A stretch of 64,000 bases of DNA from Thermosporothrix hazakensis (GCF_003253565.1 NZ_QKUF01000021.1:45754-109753); one strand, 5' to 3'; counted from the stretch's first letter, positions 19,278 to 28,933 are shown. A program made the numbers and translations. The notes: generated from the letters alone by a model not told the origin.

Positions 19278-19306
19278 GCGTATCTAAGAATCCCTCCAGA
19301 TGTCAA
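19278..19306 (-). promoter_or_regulatory. Possible promoter for the YbdK-type gene
   Basis: A perfect TTGACA reads on the minus strand (19306-19301) just after the cdd stop. The -10 is unclear: ATACGC at 17 bases, or TATAAG at 23. If used, it gives a leader of over 400 bases. Confidence 0.3.
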
Positions 19307-19315
19307 GGGGAATTC

Positions 19316-19702
19316 CTACAAACCGAACGCATACGGTAACAGGTCTTTCACAGAAAATTCACGCTCTACTCCGTCAAGGTAGATCGTCGCGTCAGGTGCC
19401 AGATCTGCCAGCCATTGCCGACAGGCCCCACAGGGCGAACGACCGGCAATCGATGCAGTCGGAGGCACATCGATGCAGGCAACCGCAACTTGAGTGATTG
19501 GGCCAGCGCCCGCACTCACCGCGGCCGACAACGCCGAACGCTCAGCACACAACGTCAAGCCATAACTTGAGATCTCGATGTTCACACCAACAAACACCTG
19601 ATCTCCAGCTACCAGCGCCGCCCCTACCCGAAAATGTGAAAAGGGGCAATGGGCACGCAGAGCCGCTTCACGAGCCATTTGCAATAACTGCTGTCTATCC
19701 AT
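19316..19702 (-). CDS. cdd: Cytidine deaminase
   Basis: A 128-residue homotetramer-type cytidine deaminase of pyrimidine salvage, turning (deoxy)cytidine into (deoxy)uridine. The zinc site is intact: LCAERSAL supplies one cysteine and the catalytic glutamate, and SPCGACRQWL the other two cysteines. The segment before it (GVNIEISSYGLT) differs slightly from the usual N-V-E-N form, which does not touch the zinc ligands. It is a single gene on the minus strand. Confidence 0.95.
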   Translation of the reverse strand: MDRQQLLQMAREAALRAHCPFSHFRVGAALVAGDQVFVGVNIEISSYGLTLCAERSALSAAVSAGAGPITQVAVACIDVPPTASIAGRSPCGACRQWLADLAPDATIYLDGVEREFSVKDLLPYAFGL

Positions 19703-19789
19703 ACTATCCTGCTTTCCATTATATCATTACGAACTTCTACATTCAATACAGGTAACTTGTTTCAGCTTGTTTCCTACCAGGCAGGGAAT

Positions 19790-20647
19790 TTACGAAAAGC
19801 CGGGTATGCGCATCACAATATCATAGAGAAATGAGAGCAGCATAGCCAGCAGTGGAAGCCCGATCACCAGCCCGGGAAGCACAAAATAGAGCGGCGGGCG
19901 ATCCCCAAAACGATCATATCGCGGTTGCCTGGGATCATAGCAGATCGGTACTTTGAGCCAATCAACAAACTCCCGCTCCTCTAGCGGCGTTGACACGTAT
20001 TTAATGTAGCGTACAGTGTCTTCTCCTCCTTTGCGCCCCCGCGCCTTATAGAGAATAGTATGCTCGGAAAAAGGCTCTCCGCGCCACCAGAGGAAGCTTC
20101 GTCCCGGCTTCACCTCGGTTTTGACGACTGCGCCTATGACGACGACGCCGCGAAAGCGCAGCACCAGAAAGCGCCAGATTAACCATTCCAGACAGAGAAA
20201 GAGAATAGGCACAAAGAGCGCAAAGACAAGCGCGTAAAAAAAGAACTGCCCCGATGCCATCTGGAATGTATATCCCTGAAATACCAAGAAGGCATGCGTC
20301 GGGTCAGCCGGATCATACCAGCAAGGAGTGGCTTTCCCGGGCTGGAAACGTGCCAGAAGCGCATTCACTTCCTCACGTTTCCGATAAATGCGGGACTCCG
20401 GCCCGTCAAATCCCTCAGCCTGAACGACGTTGCCATTGGCAGGATATACCGCATAGCGTACATACGGGGCAAAAGCGGCGGTCACAGGCCCCTGTATCGT
20501 GCGCACGCGCTGCTCCAAAATAGTGCAGGTTCCCCGCTGAAAGGCCCCATAATACAGCGCCCGGCGCACCGGACCAAAGGAAGCCAGAGCCACCACAATG
20601 ATAAGGAGTATGATGACACGACGCTGATAAAAAGATCGATCCTTCAC
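19790..20647 (-). CDS. Membrane protein with two DUF3592-like domains
   Basis: A 285-residue protein with three hydrophobic segments (about residues 10-28, 133-160 and 250-275). The two soluble stretches between them look alike: each starts with a small beta segment and ends in a Tyr-Asp-Pro motif (ATPCWYDPADPTHAFL and VPICYDPRQPRYDRFG). This Y-D-P ending is the hallmark of DUF3592, so the protein is probably a duplicated DUF3592. Function is unknown. It lies alone between cdd and the acetyltransferase on the minus strand. Confidence 0.65.
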   Translation of the reverse strand: MKDRSFYQRRVIILLIIVVALASFGPVRRALYYGAFQRGTCTILEQRVRTIQGPVTAAFAPYVRYAVYPANGNVVQAEGFDGPESRIYRKREEVNALLARFQPGKATPCWYDPADPTHAFLVFQGYTFQMASGQFFFYALVFALFVPILFLCLEWLIWRFLVLRFRGVVVIGAVVKTEVKPGRSFLWWRGEPFSEHTILYKARGRKGGEDTVRYIKYVSTPLEEREFVDWLKVPICYDPRQPRYDRFGDRPPLYFVLPGLVIGLPLLAMLLSFLYDIVMRIPGFS

Positions 20648-20828
20648 CTTTGCTACACTTCCTGATCCAGATTACTGCTTCTGCCATTGACATACGAACA
20701 GAAAGAAGCGCTTCTTCTCACATCTCTTCACAGCTCAGTTGCTCCTCCCCCGGAAGTACCAGCACAGGCGCAGATCTTTCGCTGAAGGAAACGCTTCAAG
20801 GAAGCATTATAACGCAGAATATGGAAGG

Positions 20829-21461
20829 TTATCTATCGTTTCCTGCACGCGCTTGCAGCAAAAAACGGGAAAATCCCCCGGGATAGCGGCTCTGCCACTC
20901 CTCGCGCAACACGCCATAGCCCAACCCATCATAATATATACCTCCGACAATGCGGGCTTTGCGGAAACGTGCTTCCTGGACATAACCAAGCTTTTCCGCC
21001 AGGCGCATCATTCCAGTATTCCCCGACCACGTCCGCAGGTCCAGCCGCACAAGGCGTTCATCTACGCGAAATAAATAATCACTCCATAGGCCAAGTGCCT
21101 CAAAGCCGCGTCCGCCGCGCCAGTAGGCCGGATCATAGATCACGATACCCACACATAACCAGTTTGTTTCACGGCTCTCCCAGTAGCTTGAAACGGTTCC
21201 TAGCATGCACTCCGTCGCCCGGTCAGCAATCACAAGATTGGTGCGTATGGGCGGGAATGCATGTTGTTCAATTTGTTCCTGCTTCTCCCGGCAAATCTCC
21301 TCCAGACGCTCGGGCGAGGGCAATGGATAGTAGGGACCATCAAACGCCTTCCAGGGGGCATCAGGACGCATCCAGTTTCGGTAATAGTCCAGATCCGGGA
21401 GCCGCCAATCTCGCAACAGCACCTGGTTTCCGGCCAGAGAGATCGGTTCCTCACTGCACAT
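20829..21461 (-). CDS. GNAT-family N-acetyltransferase, RimJ/RimL type
   Basis: A 210-residue acetyltransferase. The opening (LLRDWRLPDLDYYRNWM), the central strand ending PAYWRGGRGFEALGLW, which replaces the usual acetyl-CoA loop, and NTGMMRLAEKLGYVQEARFRKA near the end are typical of the Acetyltransf_3 group acting on protein N-termini or antibiotics. The target is unknown. The ATG at 21461 has AAGGAG before it. A second upstream frame start lacks support. Confidence 0.82.
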   Translation of the reverse strand: MCSEEPISLAGNQVLLRDWRLPDLDYYRNWMRPDAPWKAFDGPYYPLPSPERLEEICREKQEQIEQHAFPPIRTNLVIADRATECMLGTVSSYWESRETNWLCVGIVIYDPAYWRGGRGFEALGLWSDYLFRVDERLVRLDLRTWSGNTGMMRLAEKLGYVQEARFRKARIVGGIYYDGLGYGVLREEWQSRYPGGFSRFLLQARAGNDR

Positions 21462-21537
21462 ATTCAGCTCCTTCCTCAAAAATAACATATAACACTTCTT
21501 ACCTCTTTTTCAACTCTTGAAAGATACAGTTCCCTAC

Positions 21538-21566
21538 TTGCACGTAATGGAAATGCATACTATCAT
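21538..21566 (+). promoter_or_regulatory. Putative promoter for lgt
   Basis: TTGCAC (21538-21543), 17-base spacer, TATCAT (21561-21566). It lies about 160 bases before the lgt ATG. A weaker candidate for the opposite strand (TTGAAA 21513-21508 with ATATGT) serves the acetyltransferase. Confidence 0.45.
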
Positions 21567-21725
21567 ACAAGCAAGAGGGAGAGCGGGCGGCTTGTCACAA
21601 ACATCATACCGTAAATTTCGTAAAGAGAACAGGCATCACGTTTCTCCAACTTTGTTGGGGCGCAACTCGGTAGCAATGAGCTCCTCTGACCTTTTGAAAA
21701 AAGAACAATACGGAGTAAGGAAAGC

Positions 21726-22838
21726 ATGCACACACTCTCCGCAATAACCGCAACGCAGCCGCTCCTCGATTGGGGTTGGTTGAAAATCGGGCCACCAATC
21801 TACCTGAATATCAATCCTGTCCTGCTGCAAATTGGCCCGATCGCCCTGCGCTGGTACGGCTTGATGTACGTTGTTGCTATCTTGATGGGTCTCTGGTTCA
21901 TTCAGGGATATTGCAAGCGTAAGGGCATCACCCAGGAACTTGTATACCGCCTGCTCTGGTGGTGTATTGCAGCAGGTATTATCGGCGGTCGCCTCTATTT
22001 TGTGATCCAGCAAGATAATCTTGTCGACTACTACCTGAAACAACCAATTCATATCATCGCAACCTGGGAAGGTGGAATGGCCTTTTATGGCGCGATCTTC
22101 CTGGTTATTCCTACCTTGATCTGGCGGGCACGAGTGGAACGCGTCAATCCGCTAGTGCTGATCGATGCGGGAGTCCTGTTTGCGGCAGGAGCGCAGATCT
22201 TCGGTCGGATCGGAAACTTGATTAACGGCGATATTATCGGCTATCGCAACGACCACATTCCCTGGGCAACCGTTTATCTGCATCCCGATAGCTGGGCCTG
22301 TCATAACCCGAGCACCTGTGGCGTTCCAGTTGAGCCAGCCGCAGGATACGAGATGCTCGCCAATATTGCCCTTTTGCTTGTGATGCTTTTCCTGGCGAAA
22401 CGCTTCCGTCGCCCCGGCGCCCTGATGCTGGTCTACCTTTTCGGGTACGCGATTACACAGTTTGTCGTCTTCTTTGCTCGTGATAACGTAATTGTGGAGC
22501 CATTCGGGCTGGCCTGGGGCCTCAAACAGGCGCAATGGACATCACTTGTCGTCCTGATCGCGCTCCTGCCTATTACCTATCTGGTTATGCGTAAATCACG
22601 GCCTGTGCCAGAGGGAGAGACCGCGATCACCTATGGCGTTACGCAGAAGCAGGAGTCTGAGACCGCACAGCCAGAGGATACCGAGCCCAAAGAGGGGGAC
22701 GAACAAATCCAGGAGCCTGACAGGACAGCAGAAAACGCCCTGGAGGAACCTATCATTCCGGATGACCAGAAAAAGCCAGAACCAGAGGGTCACCGGACAG
22801 AAAAGACCGAGCCAATTGTGAACTCAAAAGAAGAATAG
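21726..22838 (+). CDS. lgt: Prolipoprotein diacylglyceryl transferase
   Basis: Lgt transfers diacylglycerol from phosphatidylglycerol to the lipobox cysteine of prolipoproteins in the cytoplasmic membrane. The 370-residue protein shows about seven membrane helices and the Lgt signature around FGRIGNLINGDIIG, plus IRWYGLMY-type N-terminal features (IALRWYGLMYVVAILMG). After the last helix, about 95 hydrophilic residues rich in Glu, Pro and Lys extend beyond normal Lgt length; this tail is probably cytoplasmic and disordered. Confidence 0.94.
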   Translation: MHTLSAITATQPLLDWGWLKIGPPIYLNINPVLLQIGPIALRWYGLMYVVAILMGLWFIQGYCKRKGITQELVYRLLWWCIAAGIIGGRLYFVIQQDNLVDYYLKQPIHIIATWEGGMAFYGAIFLVIPTLIWRARVERVNPLVLIDAGVLFAAGAQIFGRIGNLINGDIIGYRNDHIPWATVYLHPDSWACHNPSTCGVPVEPAAGYEMLANIALLLVMLFLAKRFRRPGALMLVYLFGYAITQFVVFFARDNVIVEPFGLAWGLKQAQWTSLVVLIALLPITYLVMRKSRPVPEGETAITYGVTQKQESETAQPEDTEPKEGDEQIQEPDRTAENALEEPIIPDDQKKPEPEGHRTEKTEPIVNSKEE

Positions 22839-22850
22839 CCTCGCACGTTC

Positions 22851-22897
22851 CCTGCCAGGCAATTCTACGAATGTTTGTCTGGCAGGTTCTTTTTTCA
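22851..22897 (+). terminator. Intrinsic terminator after lgt
   Basis: A 12-bp stem with one G-T pair (22851-22862 with 22875-22886) followed by TTCTTTTTTC. Confidence 0.88.
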
Positions 22898-23049
22898 CTC
22901 CGCGCTCACATACTACCGGCGAATAACCTCATACGTATATGCTCTATGAGAAAAGGCACAGGGACATACTATCCTCCCAATACAAACCATGCAACGCTCT
23001 GGCAGAGAAAGATGCACAGCATAGAAGATAAAGAAGGAGATCCGCATAC

Positions 23050-23982
23050 ATGGGACTGACCGTGGAGCACATCAACAAATCGTTTGGCTCATTCCAGGCC
23101 ATCAAAGAGCTCTCAATGGAAGTGAAAGAGGGCTCTCTATTTGGCTTTCTTGGAGCCAATGGCGCGGGAAAAACGACTACCATGCGCATGATTCTGGATA
23201 TTATCCGCCCCGACAGTGGACGAATCACGTGGCAGGGCACACCCGTCCATGAGGTTCCCCGACATCACTGGGGCTACCTGCCCGAAGAACGGGGGCTCTA
23301 TCCCAAAATGATCGTAGAAGAGCAATTGCTTTTTCTGGCGCGCCTCAACGGCCTATCAAAACAGGATGCACAGAAGGAACTTGACGAATGGTTGGAGCGC
23401 TTTCAAATCAATGCCAATCGGAAAAAGAAGGTTGAGGAGCTCTCGAAGGGGAATCAGCAGAAGGTACAGTTCTTAGCAACCATCATGCATAATCCCGATA
23501 TCTTGATTATGGATGAGCCCTTCAGCGGTCTTGATCCGGTGAATGCCAATGTGTTGAAGGATGCCTTTCTTGAGATGCATCGTCGTGGCAAAACAATCAT
23601 CTTCTCGACGCATCAGCTCGAACAGGTGGAGGAAATGTGCGAGGATGTTGTGATCATCAATAAGGGGGAGGTTGTCGTTCAGGGCAGTGTGCGCGAGATC
23701 AAGCGCCAGCATGGACGCAACATCGTCCGTATCAAACTGGACAACGACCCGGAATGTGCCTGGCTCGACACCATAGAAGGCGTTCAGGTACTTAAGCGGC
23801 GTCAGGATTATATTGAGCTGCGCATTCAACCCTCCGTCACTCCCAACACTATTCTCGCAGAGGCCCTGCGTCAGAATGGCATGGTCACGCTCTTCGAGCT
23901 GGTTGAACCATCTCTTACTGATATCTTTATCGCGCGAGTGGGGCAAATCGCGCTTCCCGATGCCCCTTCCCACTCTGCTTAG
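23050..23982 (+). CDS. ABC transporter ATP-binding protein, NatA-like
   Basis: A 310-residue ABC ATPase. Walker A is LGANGAGKTTTMR, the signature is ELSKGNQQKVQ (a degenerate LSGGQ common in the NatA/YhaQ group), Walker B is ILIMDEPFSGLDP, and the switch is STHQLEQVEE. A C-terminal extension of about 80 residues is typical of this group. Together with the next gene it should form a two-gene exporter, with Na+ or drug/peptide export suggested by family. GAAGGAG precedes the ATG. Confidence 0.92.
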   Translation: MGLTVEHINKSFGSFQAIKELSMEVKEGSLFGFLGANGAGKTTTMRMILDIIRPDSGRITWQGTPVHEVPRHHWGYLPEERGLYPKMIVEEQLLFLARLNGLSKQDAQKELDEWLERFQINANRKKKVEELSKGNQQKVQFLATIMHNPDILIMDEPFSGLDPVNANVLKDAFLEMHRRGKTIIFSTHQLEQVEEMCEDVVIINKGEVVVQGSVREIKRQHGRNIVRIKLDNDPECAWLDTIEGVQVLKRRQDYIELRIQPSVTPNTILAEALRQNGMVTLFELVEPSLTDIFIARVGQIALPDAPSHSA

Positions 23983-24009
23983 TATCTAGAAGAAGGAAAA
24001 TGTCAGACC

Positions 24010-25377
24010 ATGAGTCAGATACCGTCACCCCCAAACGAGAAACAGACAACGCTTGCTCCAGGGCAAGGAGGCGCCGCTTCACAACACACACTACGCAATA
24101 TCTCCCTGATTATCGGACGAGAATATACTACCCGTGTAAGACAGCGCTCGTTTGTGATCAGTACCATCATTATGCTGATCATTGTTGCGCTTGGAACCTG
24201 CGTCCCGACCATTATCGCCTTCTTTAATCAGGGCAGTAACGACCAGAAAACCCTGACGGTTGCAAACAATGCAGGCTCCATCGCGGGTATGGAGAACACC
24301 ACACTCCAGAAGACACTCTCTGATCTCCTGAATGGAGACGCCTCACACTATAAGCTGAAGCTTGAGCAGGGAAACAGCCAGCAACTTGAGCAGCAGGTAA
24401 AAGCAGGAAAGCTTTCTGTACTGGTTGTTATCGATCGAGGAGCCGATCAGAAGCTGCATTTCAAGTACTATACCAGCAATACCGATAGTATCGATCCCGA
24501 TCAATCAGCAGTGCAAGCGATGGCGCAACAAATTGCCATTCTGGACCGGGCTAATCAGCTCCACCTGACCCCCCAACAGACACAGGATCTTTTTGCCCCC
24601 GTCACCCTTGACGTTGTAAAAACGCAACAGGATGCCCGCTCCGGGACAGACCTGGCTATTGGTATGATAACCGCCTTTATCGGCGTCATTCTGATCTTTG
24701 TCACTGTCTTTATGTATGGAATTCAGGTGGCGAACGGTGTCGCTGAAGAGAAGGGCAACCGCATCATTGAGATTCTGGTCAACGCCACAACGCCATTTCA
24801 GTTGATGGTTGGAAAGGTGATCGGAATCGGCGCGGTGGGGCTGACTCAGATGGCGGCACTGACCGTTACCGGGATTCTGTTCCTGCTACTTCAACATCCT
24901 TTGCAAAACGCTCTGGGCATCGGGCAGACCGGCATTACCATCGCGCTGGCAGGCGTTTCAATTCCGTTGCTACTGCTTGTCTTCGTCTTCTTTATTCTTG
25001 GTTTCCTGCTCTACGCAACCCTGTTCGCGGCAGTTGGTGCGCTGGTCTCACGGCAGGAAGAGGTCTCATCGGCCGCGACACCTCTTACCTGGCTCTTTAT
25101 GATTGGCTACATCGTGAGTCTCTACGGCGCAACAACAGCAAGTGCGATCTGGTTCAAAATCCTGTCATTCATCCCCTTCTTTACGCCAACTGTGATGCTT
25201 GTGCGCGTGGGCACTATGTCAGCAGCGCCCTGGGAGATTGGGCTGAGCATTCTCCTGATGATTGCAGGAATCTTCGTGTGTGCATGGGTAGCCGCTCGCA
25301 TTTATCGCCTCGGCATTTTGATGTATGGGCAACGACCGAATATGAAGGAAATCATCAGAATGATTCGCTCGAAATGA
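24010..25377 (+). CDS. ABC transporter permease, NatB-like (ABC-2 type)
   Basis: A 455-residue permease with one N-terminal helix (about residues 50-75), a large extracytoplasmic domain of about 140 residues, then five to six helices. The conserved EKGNRIIEILVNATTPFQLM just inside the second helix is the NatB/ABC2_membrane_3 hallmark. It follows the ATPase gene by 27 bases and partners it. An ATG at 24000 in another frame lies closer to the ribosome-binding site but opens only a 75-codon frame with no family character. Confidence 0.92.
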   Translation: MSQIPSPPNEKQTTLAPGQGGAASQHTLRNISLIIGREYTTRVRQRSFVISTIIMLIIVALGTCVPTIIAFFNQGSNDQKTLTVANNAGSIAGMENTTLQKTLSDLLNGDASHYKLKLEQGNSQQLEQQVKAGKLSVLVVIDRGADQKLHFKYYTSNTDSIDPDQSAVQAMAQQIAILDRANQLHLTPQQTQDLFAPVTLDVVKTQQDARSGTDLAIGMITAFIGVILIFVTVFMYGIQVANGVAEEKGNRIIEILVNATTPFQLMVGKVIGIGAVGLTQMAALTVTGILFLLLQHPLQNALGIGQTGITIALAGVSIPLLLLVFVFFILGFLLYATLFAAVGALVSRQEEVSSAATPLTWLFMIGYIVSLYGATTASAIWFKILSFIPFFTPTVMLVRVGTMSAAPWEIGLSILLMIAGIFVCAWVAARIYRLGILMYGQRPNMKEIIRMIRSK

Positions 25378-25383
25378 GCTGTT

Positions 25384-25416
25384 GCGGGGTCCATCGGTAA
25401 TGGACCTCGCTTTTTC
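25384..25416 (+). terminator. Intrinsic terminator after the ABC permease
   Basis: An 11-bp stem with one G-T pair (25384-25394 with 25400-25410), loop CGGTA, then TTTTTC. Confidence 0.88.
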
Positions 25417-25566
25417 TATATGGCCCTATAAGAAATTTGTACCAGCAATGATTGAGCTATAGGCTAAAAACTGTAGAGATATTTTCCCGATATCTACGCT
25501 TCCTTTCTTGCAAAAATAATAACATTCCTCGCACTACAAATACGAAATATTGAAAAGGCTCTCTAT

Positions 25567-25574
25567 GCTATAAT
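25567..25574 (+). promoter_or_regulatory. Extended -10 promoter element
   Basis: ATGCTATAAT contains a perfect TATAAT (25569-25574) preceded by the TGn extension. No good -35 is placed at 17 bases. It lies about 95 bases before the next ATG. Confidence 0.5.
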
Positions 25575-25668
25575 AGTAGCATGTCGGTCAGGCGGCAATG
25601 AGATCATAGCTAAAACCACAGATACGCCGAACAGGAGTGCTGGGATAAGAAACGTGGAGGGGAGCTTT

Positions 25669-27333
25669 ATGGGGACGCTGCAAACATCGGCACCACAACG
25701 TGATTTTGAGGTCAAGACACATACATTTTTAGAGCAAGCAAGGACACGTCAGGAACTCTACCAGGAACAGTATCATCTGTTGAGAAGCCGACTGATCCGT
25801 CTGCAAACGCAACTACGACAAGCGCAGAGGCACAGCAGGACAGCGCCAGAGAGAGTGGAGCGACTGCGCACAAGCATCGCCGAGAATCAGAATAGCCTGC
25901 ATATCCTGCTTTCCTGGATGGAAGATGCACTTGAGAACTACCACATCTTTCTGGAACAAGAGCGCGAGAACAGCAAGCGCTATCAGCAAGAACGCCAGAA
26001 TCTGAAAAGGCTCATGCGCCAGTGCGCCACGCAGCAGCGCCGACTCCAACGAGGGGGAACACTGGATAAATACGAGTTCCGAGAGTTACAGAAGCTCATT
26101 CGCCTGATGCCAGCATTACAGCAACGCCTCAATACACTTGGCTCCTCAGAAATCCAGAGCATGCAATCACAGCTCGATTTGTTAACCCTCAAAAAATATA
26201 CCGATGAAATCAGGGAACAGCTTTTCCCGACCACTACCATTTTTACCACCCTCAAAACGCTCTGGAACTGGGCACAGCGCAGCACATCCCTGACGCTCGG
26301 GAGCATGTGCATACTGGTCGGGCTCTTCCTGCTGATCAATCTCTGGACCCCTCATTTTCACCCGGGCGCCCAGTTTCATCACCTCTGGCACTATTACCTG
26401 AGCGCCCCGGCAGCCTTTACCGGGGGGATCTTTGGCGTATGTAACCTGTTACTCAGCACCTGTATTCTCACCCTGACAGGGCCAACCCGGGATATGAGAC
26501 GCGAGCTACACTACCTGCGGACGCGCTTTGGCTCTATCGCGGGCTCGCTCTACTGGTTCCTGTTGCATAGCCTGCTTGGCATGCCCATCCTCGCGCTGGT
26601 TGCCATCGGGCTGGATCTTTTTGTTGGCTATCTCTTTGCCGAGGTCATGGTACATCATCTGTACATGCCCCGTTTTGCCAACAGCAACGCGATTGTTCTG
26701 GGCGTCGTGCTGAACTGGTTTCAAGCGCCCTTCGGGGGAACGCTCTACACTGTCCGTCAGGCCCTGCTCTTTGGTTTTATCCCGCAGATTGATAAGGAGA
26801 TCAACCGACTTGAACTGTTACTCCAATCGCGCAGGCGTGCGGCACGTTCCCCGCGCATTCCCGACGGCTTCTACCTGAAAGGAGTCAATTTCCTGCTCAT
26901 CCTCTGTATCGCAGAATTCCTCCTGGTCGGGCTGTTGCTCAACGGCTTTGGCTTTGCCTCCGGCCCCAATCCATCCCAATGGGAGATGGGCGTTATCTCG
27001 GTGCTTTCAGGCATCAACGGGATAGCCACAGGCTATCTGTTCACCTGGATAGCAACGCTGGTTATCTGGTTTACGCAGGTTGGTTGGCCCCAAAGCAAAG
27101 ATGACTGGTTGAGCTTCCAACAAACCACCCTTCCGACCATGCTTCTTTCAACTTTCGGGGCAATGGCTCCATTTCTGGCAATTGTGGCGCTCTCCCTGTT
27201 TGCTTCGCCGCAGCTCAATCAGGCAGCGCTTACGCCACAAAAAATAGCCCTGAACGTCTGCCTGTCACAACTCTTCGGTGCGTTACTCTCGCAACTGGTG
27301 ACCGCGTGGCAGGCACGACGAATCAGGGCCTGA
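25669..27333 (+). CDS. Coiled-coil polytopic membrane protein, unknown
   Basis: A 554-residue protein I do not recognise. Residues about 10-190 are highly charged and heptad-like (many Leu, Gln, Arg, Glu), forming a long coiled coil. About eight hydrophobic helices follow, beginning near LTLGSMCILVGLFLLINLW, with a basic loop (SRRRAARSPR) in the middle. No signal peptide or catalytic motif is visible. The start at 25669 is favoured because GGAGGGGAGC precedes it; a GTG at 25654 lies inside that site. It stands alone, convergent with the next gene. Confidence 0.7.
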   Translation: MGTLQTSAPQRDFEVKTHTFLEQARTRQELYQEQYHLLRSRLIRLQTQLRQAQRHSRTAPERVERLRTSIAENQNSLHILLSWMEDALENYHIFLEQERENSKRYQQERQNLKRLMRQCATQQRRLQRGGTLDKYEFRELQKLIRLMPALQQRLNTLGSSEIQSMQSQLDLLTLKKYTDEIREQLFPTTTIFTTLKTLWNWAQRSTSLTLGSMCILVGLFLLINLWTPHFHPGAQFHHLWHYYLSAPAAFTGGIFGVCNLLLSTCILTLTGPTRDMRRELHYLRTRFGSIAGSLYWFLLHSLLGMPILALVAIGLDLFVGYLFAEVMVHHLYMPRFANSNAIVLGVVLNWFQAPFGGTLYTVRQALLFGFIPQIDKEINRLELLLQSRRRAARSPRIPDGFYLKGVNFLLILCIAEFLLVGLLLNGFGFASGPNPSQWEMGVISVLSGINGIATGYLFTWIATLVIWFTQVGWPQSKDDWLSFQQTTLPTMLLSTFGAMAPFLAIVALSLFASPQLNQAALTPQKIALNVCLSQLFGALLSQLVTAWQARRIRA

Positions 27334-27341
27334 CGTCCTTT

Positions 27342-28772
27342 TCAGGAGGGGATGGAGGCAACCATTCCCTCTTTTCTTTTCGCATCCTCTTCAGGTAAAT
27401 AGCCATGCACACGCGTCCAGCGAAGCAACTGCTGCATTTTCGTCTTCGTTTTTTTCCGTTGCTCAAGCACCTTCGAGACCTGCTGTATCAGCGCGCGCTT
27501 CTCGTCCAGCACGATCGCTGGATGCACCATCGCACAGAGCACCGCGTCATGTCCGAAATAGAGCCGGTCTTCGTCATATGCGTGGGCAGCAACTTCGAGC
27601 AGGCGCACAGGATCATAGCCCCCATTTGCCGCGACCACCAGACGGGCGAGCTTGACGAATTTGGGCAGCGCGATCTGTCCGTCTGGCTGAAATAGTGGAT
27701 CACCCGGTTCCCCGCAGAATTGCAGGAGTGCGCTCAAGAGCTCAGGCTTGCGCACGGCCGGCACCGCTTCGGCAGGCAGATACTCGTTTTGACGCAAAAA
27801 GGCAAAGAGCTGTTGTGCCTCCTCATCGGGCGCAAAGCTCTCATATAACGCCTGATAAAGGCTGTCTGTCACCGGCTTTGCGGCAAGAAAGCGCTGCCAG
27901 CTACTTACCTGACGCAACTCATCTAGTAACGCGGGCGATGGCTCAACTGTCAACACATTCAGGGTTTCCAGCGTGCTATCTGCGAACATCACCATCCGCT
28001 CTAAAACAGGGCGAGCAAGTGCCGACAGCGGGAAAGCGCCCACGCTCATATAGAGGTTCTCACCCTCTTCGTCCAGAGGATCAGCAGTAAGCGCCTCGGC
28101 ACAGGCTCTCAGGAATGGCTGTCGCACACGCCCGGGCAGGTACTTGAGCGCTTTCCAGCTATAACGCTCACGGCTGAAGTGACGATACATGCGCCAGCTC
28201 CGCAGATCTTCTACCACAGACGCATGCTCAAGTCGCCCATATGCCAGCAGCAGCAGCCAGGCTTCAACTCCGGCATAAAAGCTCGGATAGGGTGCCTGAA
28301 AGCTAGTAAGACCCGCCTGCACCAGTGCCTGTAAGCGTGCAAACGCCGCTGGTTCGGAGGAACGAGCCAGCGAGCCAAGCGGGTGCAGATGATACTGCTG
28401 ATTCTCTGTATCGGTCCAGCGCTCAACCTCGGAGACCTCCCAATCGCCAGCCTCTACCAGAACACACAACGTATCGTAGAGATCACGATTCCACCAGCAG
28501 GCGAGGGCAGTGCGTCCCTGTTCGATCAGTTCTACACGCTCGGCATAGGATAGTTCCAGCAAGGCCCTGCGGGCCCGCTGATAGGCATCATACTGCCTGT
28601 CGAGAATGTACTGATGGGATGGCTCAAAGAGTGTATTCAGCTCCTCTGTACAGCCATACCACTCATACAGCCGGAACACAGAGAGTGTCGAGCAGGTTGC
28701 TGCATATCCCAGCACATTTCGCTGCGAGCAGACAAGGGGATACAGCAACGACCAAAATTCCTGTAGCTTCAT
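27342..28772 (-). CDS. Hypothetical protein, 476 residues
   Basis: Not recognised. The protein is soluble and helix-rich, with many Leu, Ala, Tyr and Trp residues in repeated patterns resembling alpha-solenoid or TPR-like arrays (for example EPAAFARLQALVQAGLTSF and KPELLSALLQFCGEPGDPLF). No catalytic motif is evident. The C-terminus is basic (EQRKKTKTKMQQLLRW). Its stop codon lies only 8 bases from the stop of the convergent gene, and the last codons overlap that gene's terminator. No clear ribosome-binding site precedes the ATG. Confidence 0.6.
   Translation of the reverse strand: MKLQEFWSLLYPLVCSQRNVLGYAATCSTLSVFRLYEWYGCTEELNTLFEPSHQYILDRQYDAYQRARRALLELSYAERVELIEQGRTALACWWNRDLYDTLCVLVEAGDWEVSEVERWTDTENQQYHLHPLGSLARSSEPAAFARLQALVQAGLTSFQAPYPSFYAGVEAWLLLLAYGRLEHASVVEDLRSWRMYRHFSRERYSWKALKYLPGRVRQPFLRACAEALTADPLDEEGENLYMSVGAFPLSALARPVLERMVMFADSTLETLNVLTVEPSPALLDELRQVSSWQRFLAAKPVTDSLYQALYESFAPDEEAQQLFAFLRQNEYLPAEAVPAVRKPELLSALLQFCGEPGDPLFQPDGQIALPKFVKLARLVVAANGGYDPVRLLEVAAHAYDEDRLYFGHDAVLCAMVHPAIVLDEKRALIQQVSKVLEQRKKTKTKMQQLLRWTRVHGYLPEEDAKRKEGMVASIPS
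27346..27382 (+). terminator. Terminator of the coiled-coil gene, inside the convergent gene's 3' end
   Basis: A 10-bp stem with one G-T pair (27346-27355 with 27362-27371), loop AGGCAA, then TTTTCTTTT. It overlaps the last codons of the minus-strand gene ending at 27342. Confidence 0.8.
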
Positions 28773-28933
28773 GTCTGATATATTACCATCAAAAAAATCG
28801 GTTTCCTACTCTCTTTTCTCCTACTTAATAGCTATAGAGGACGAAGGACACTGGCATAGAGAAAAGCCCTATAGTATAGTAGAGGTAAAGAAAAAACATA
28901 AATACCGCATGAGATGGGTTATTTTTTCTTGTC

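Noticed and set aside
24000..24227. 75-codon frame starting just before the ABC permease ATG
   Set aside because: The ATG is only two bases from the ribosome-binding site, and the product is unrelated to transporters, whereas the permease frame has a clear family match.
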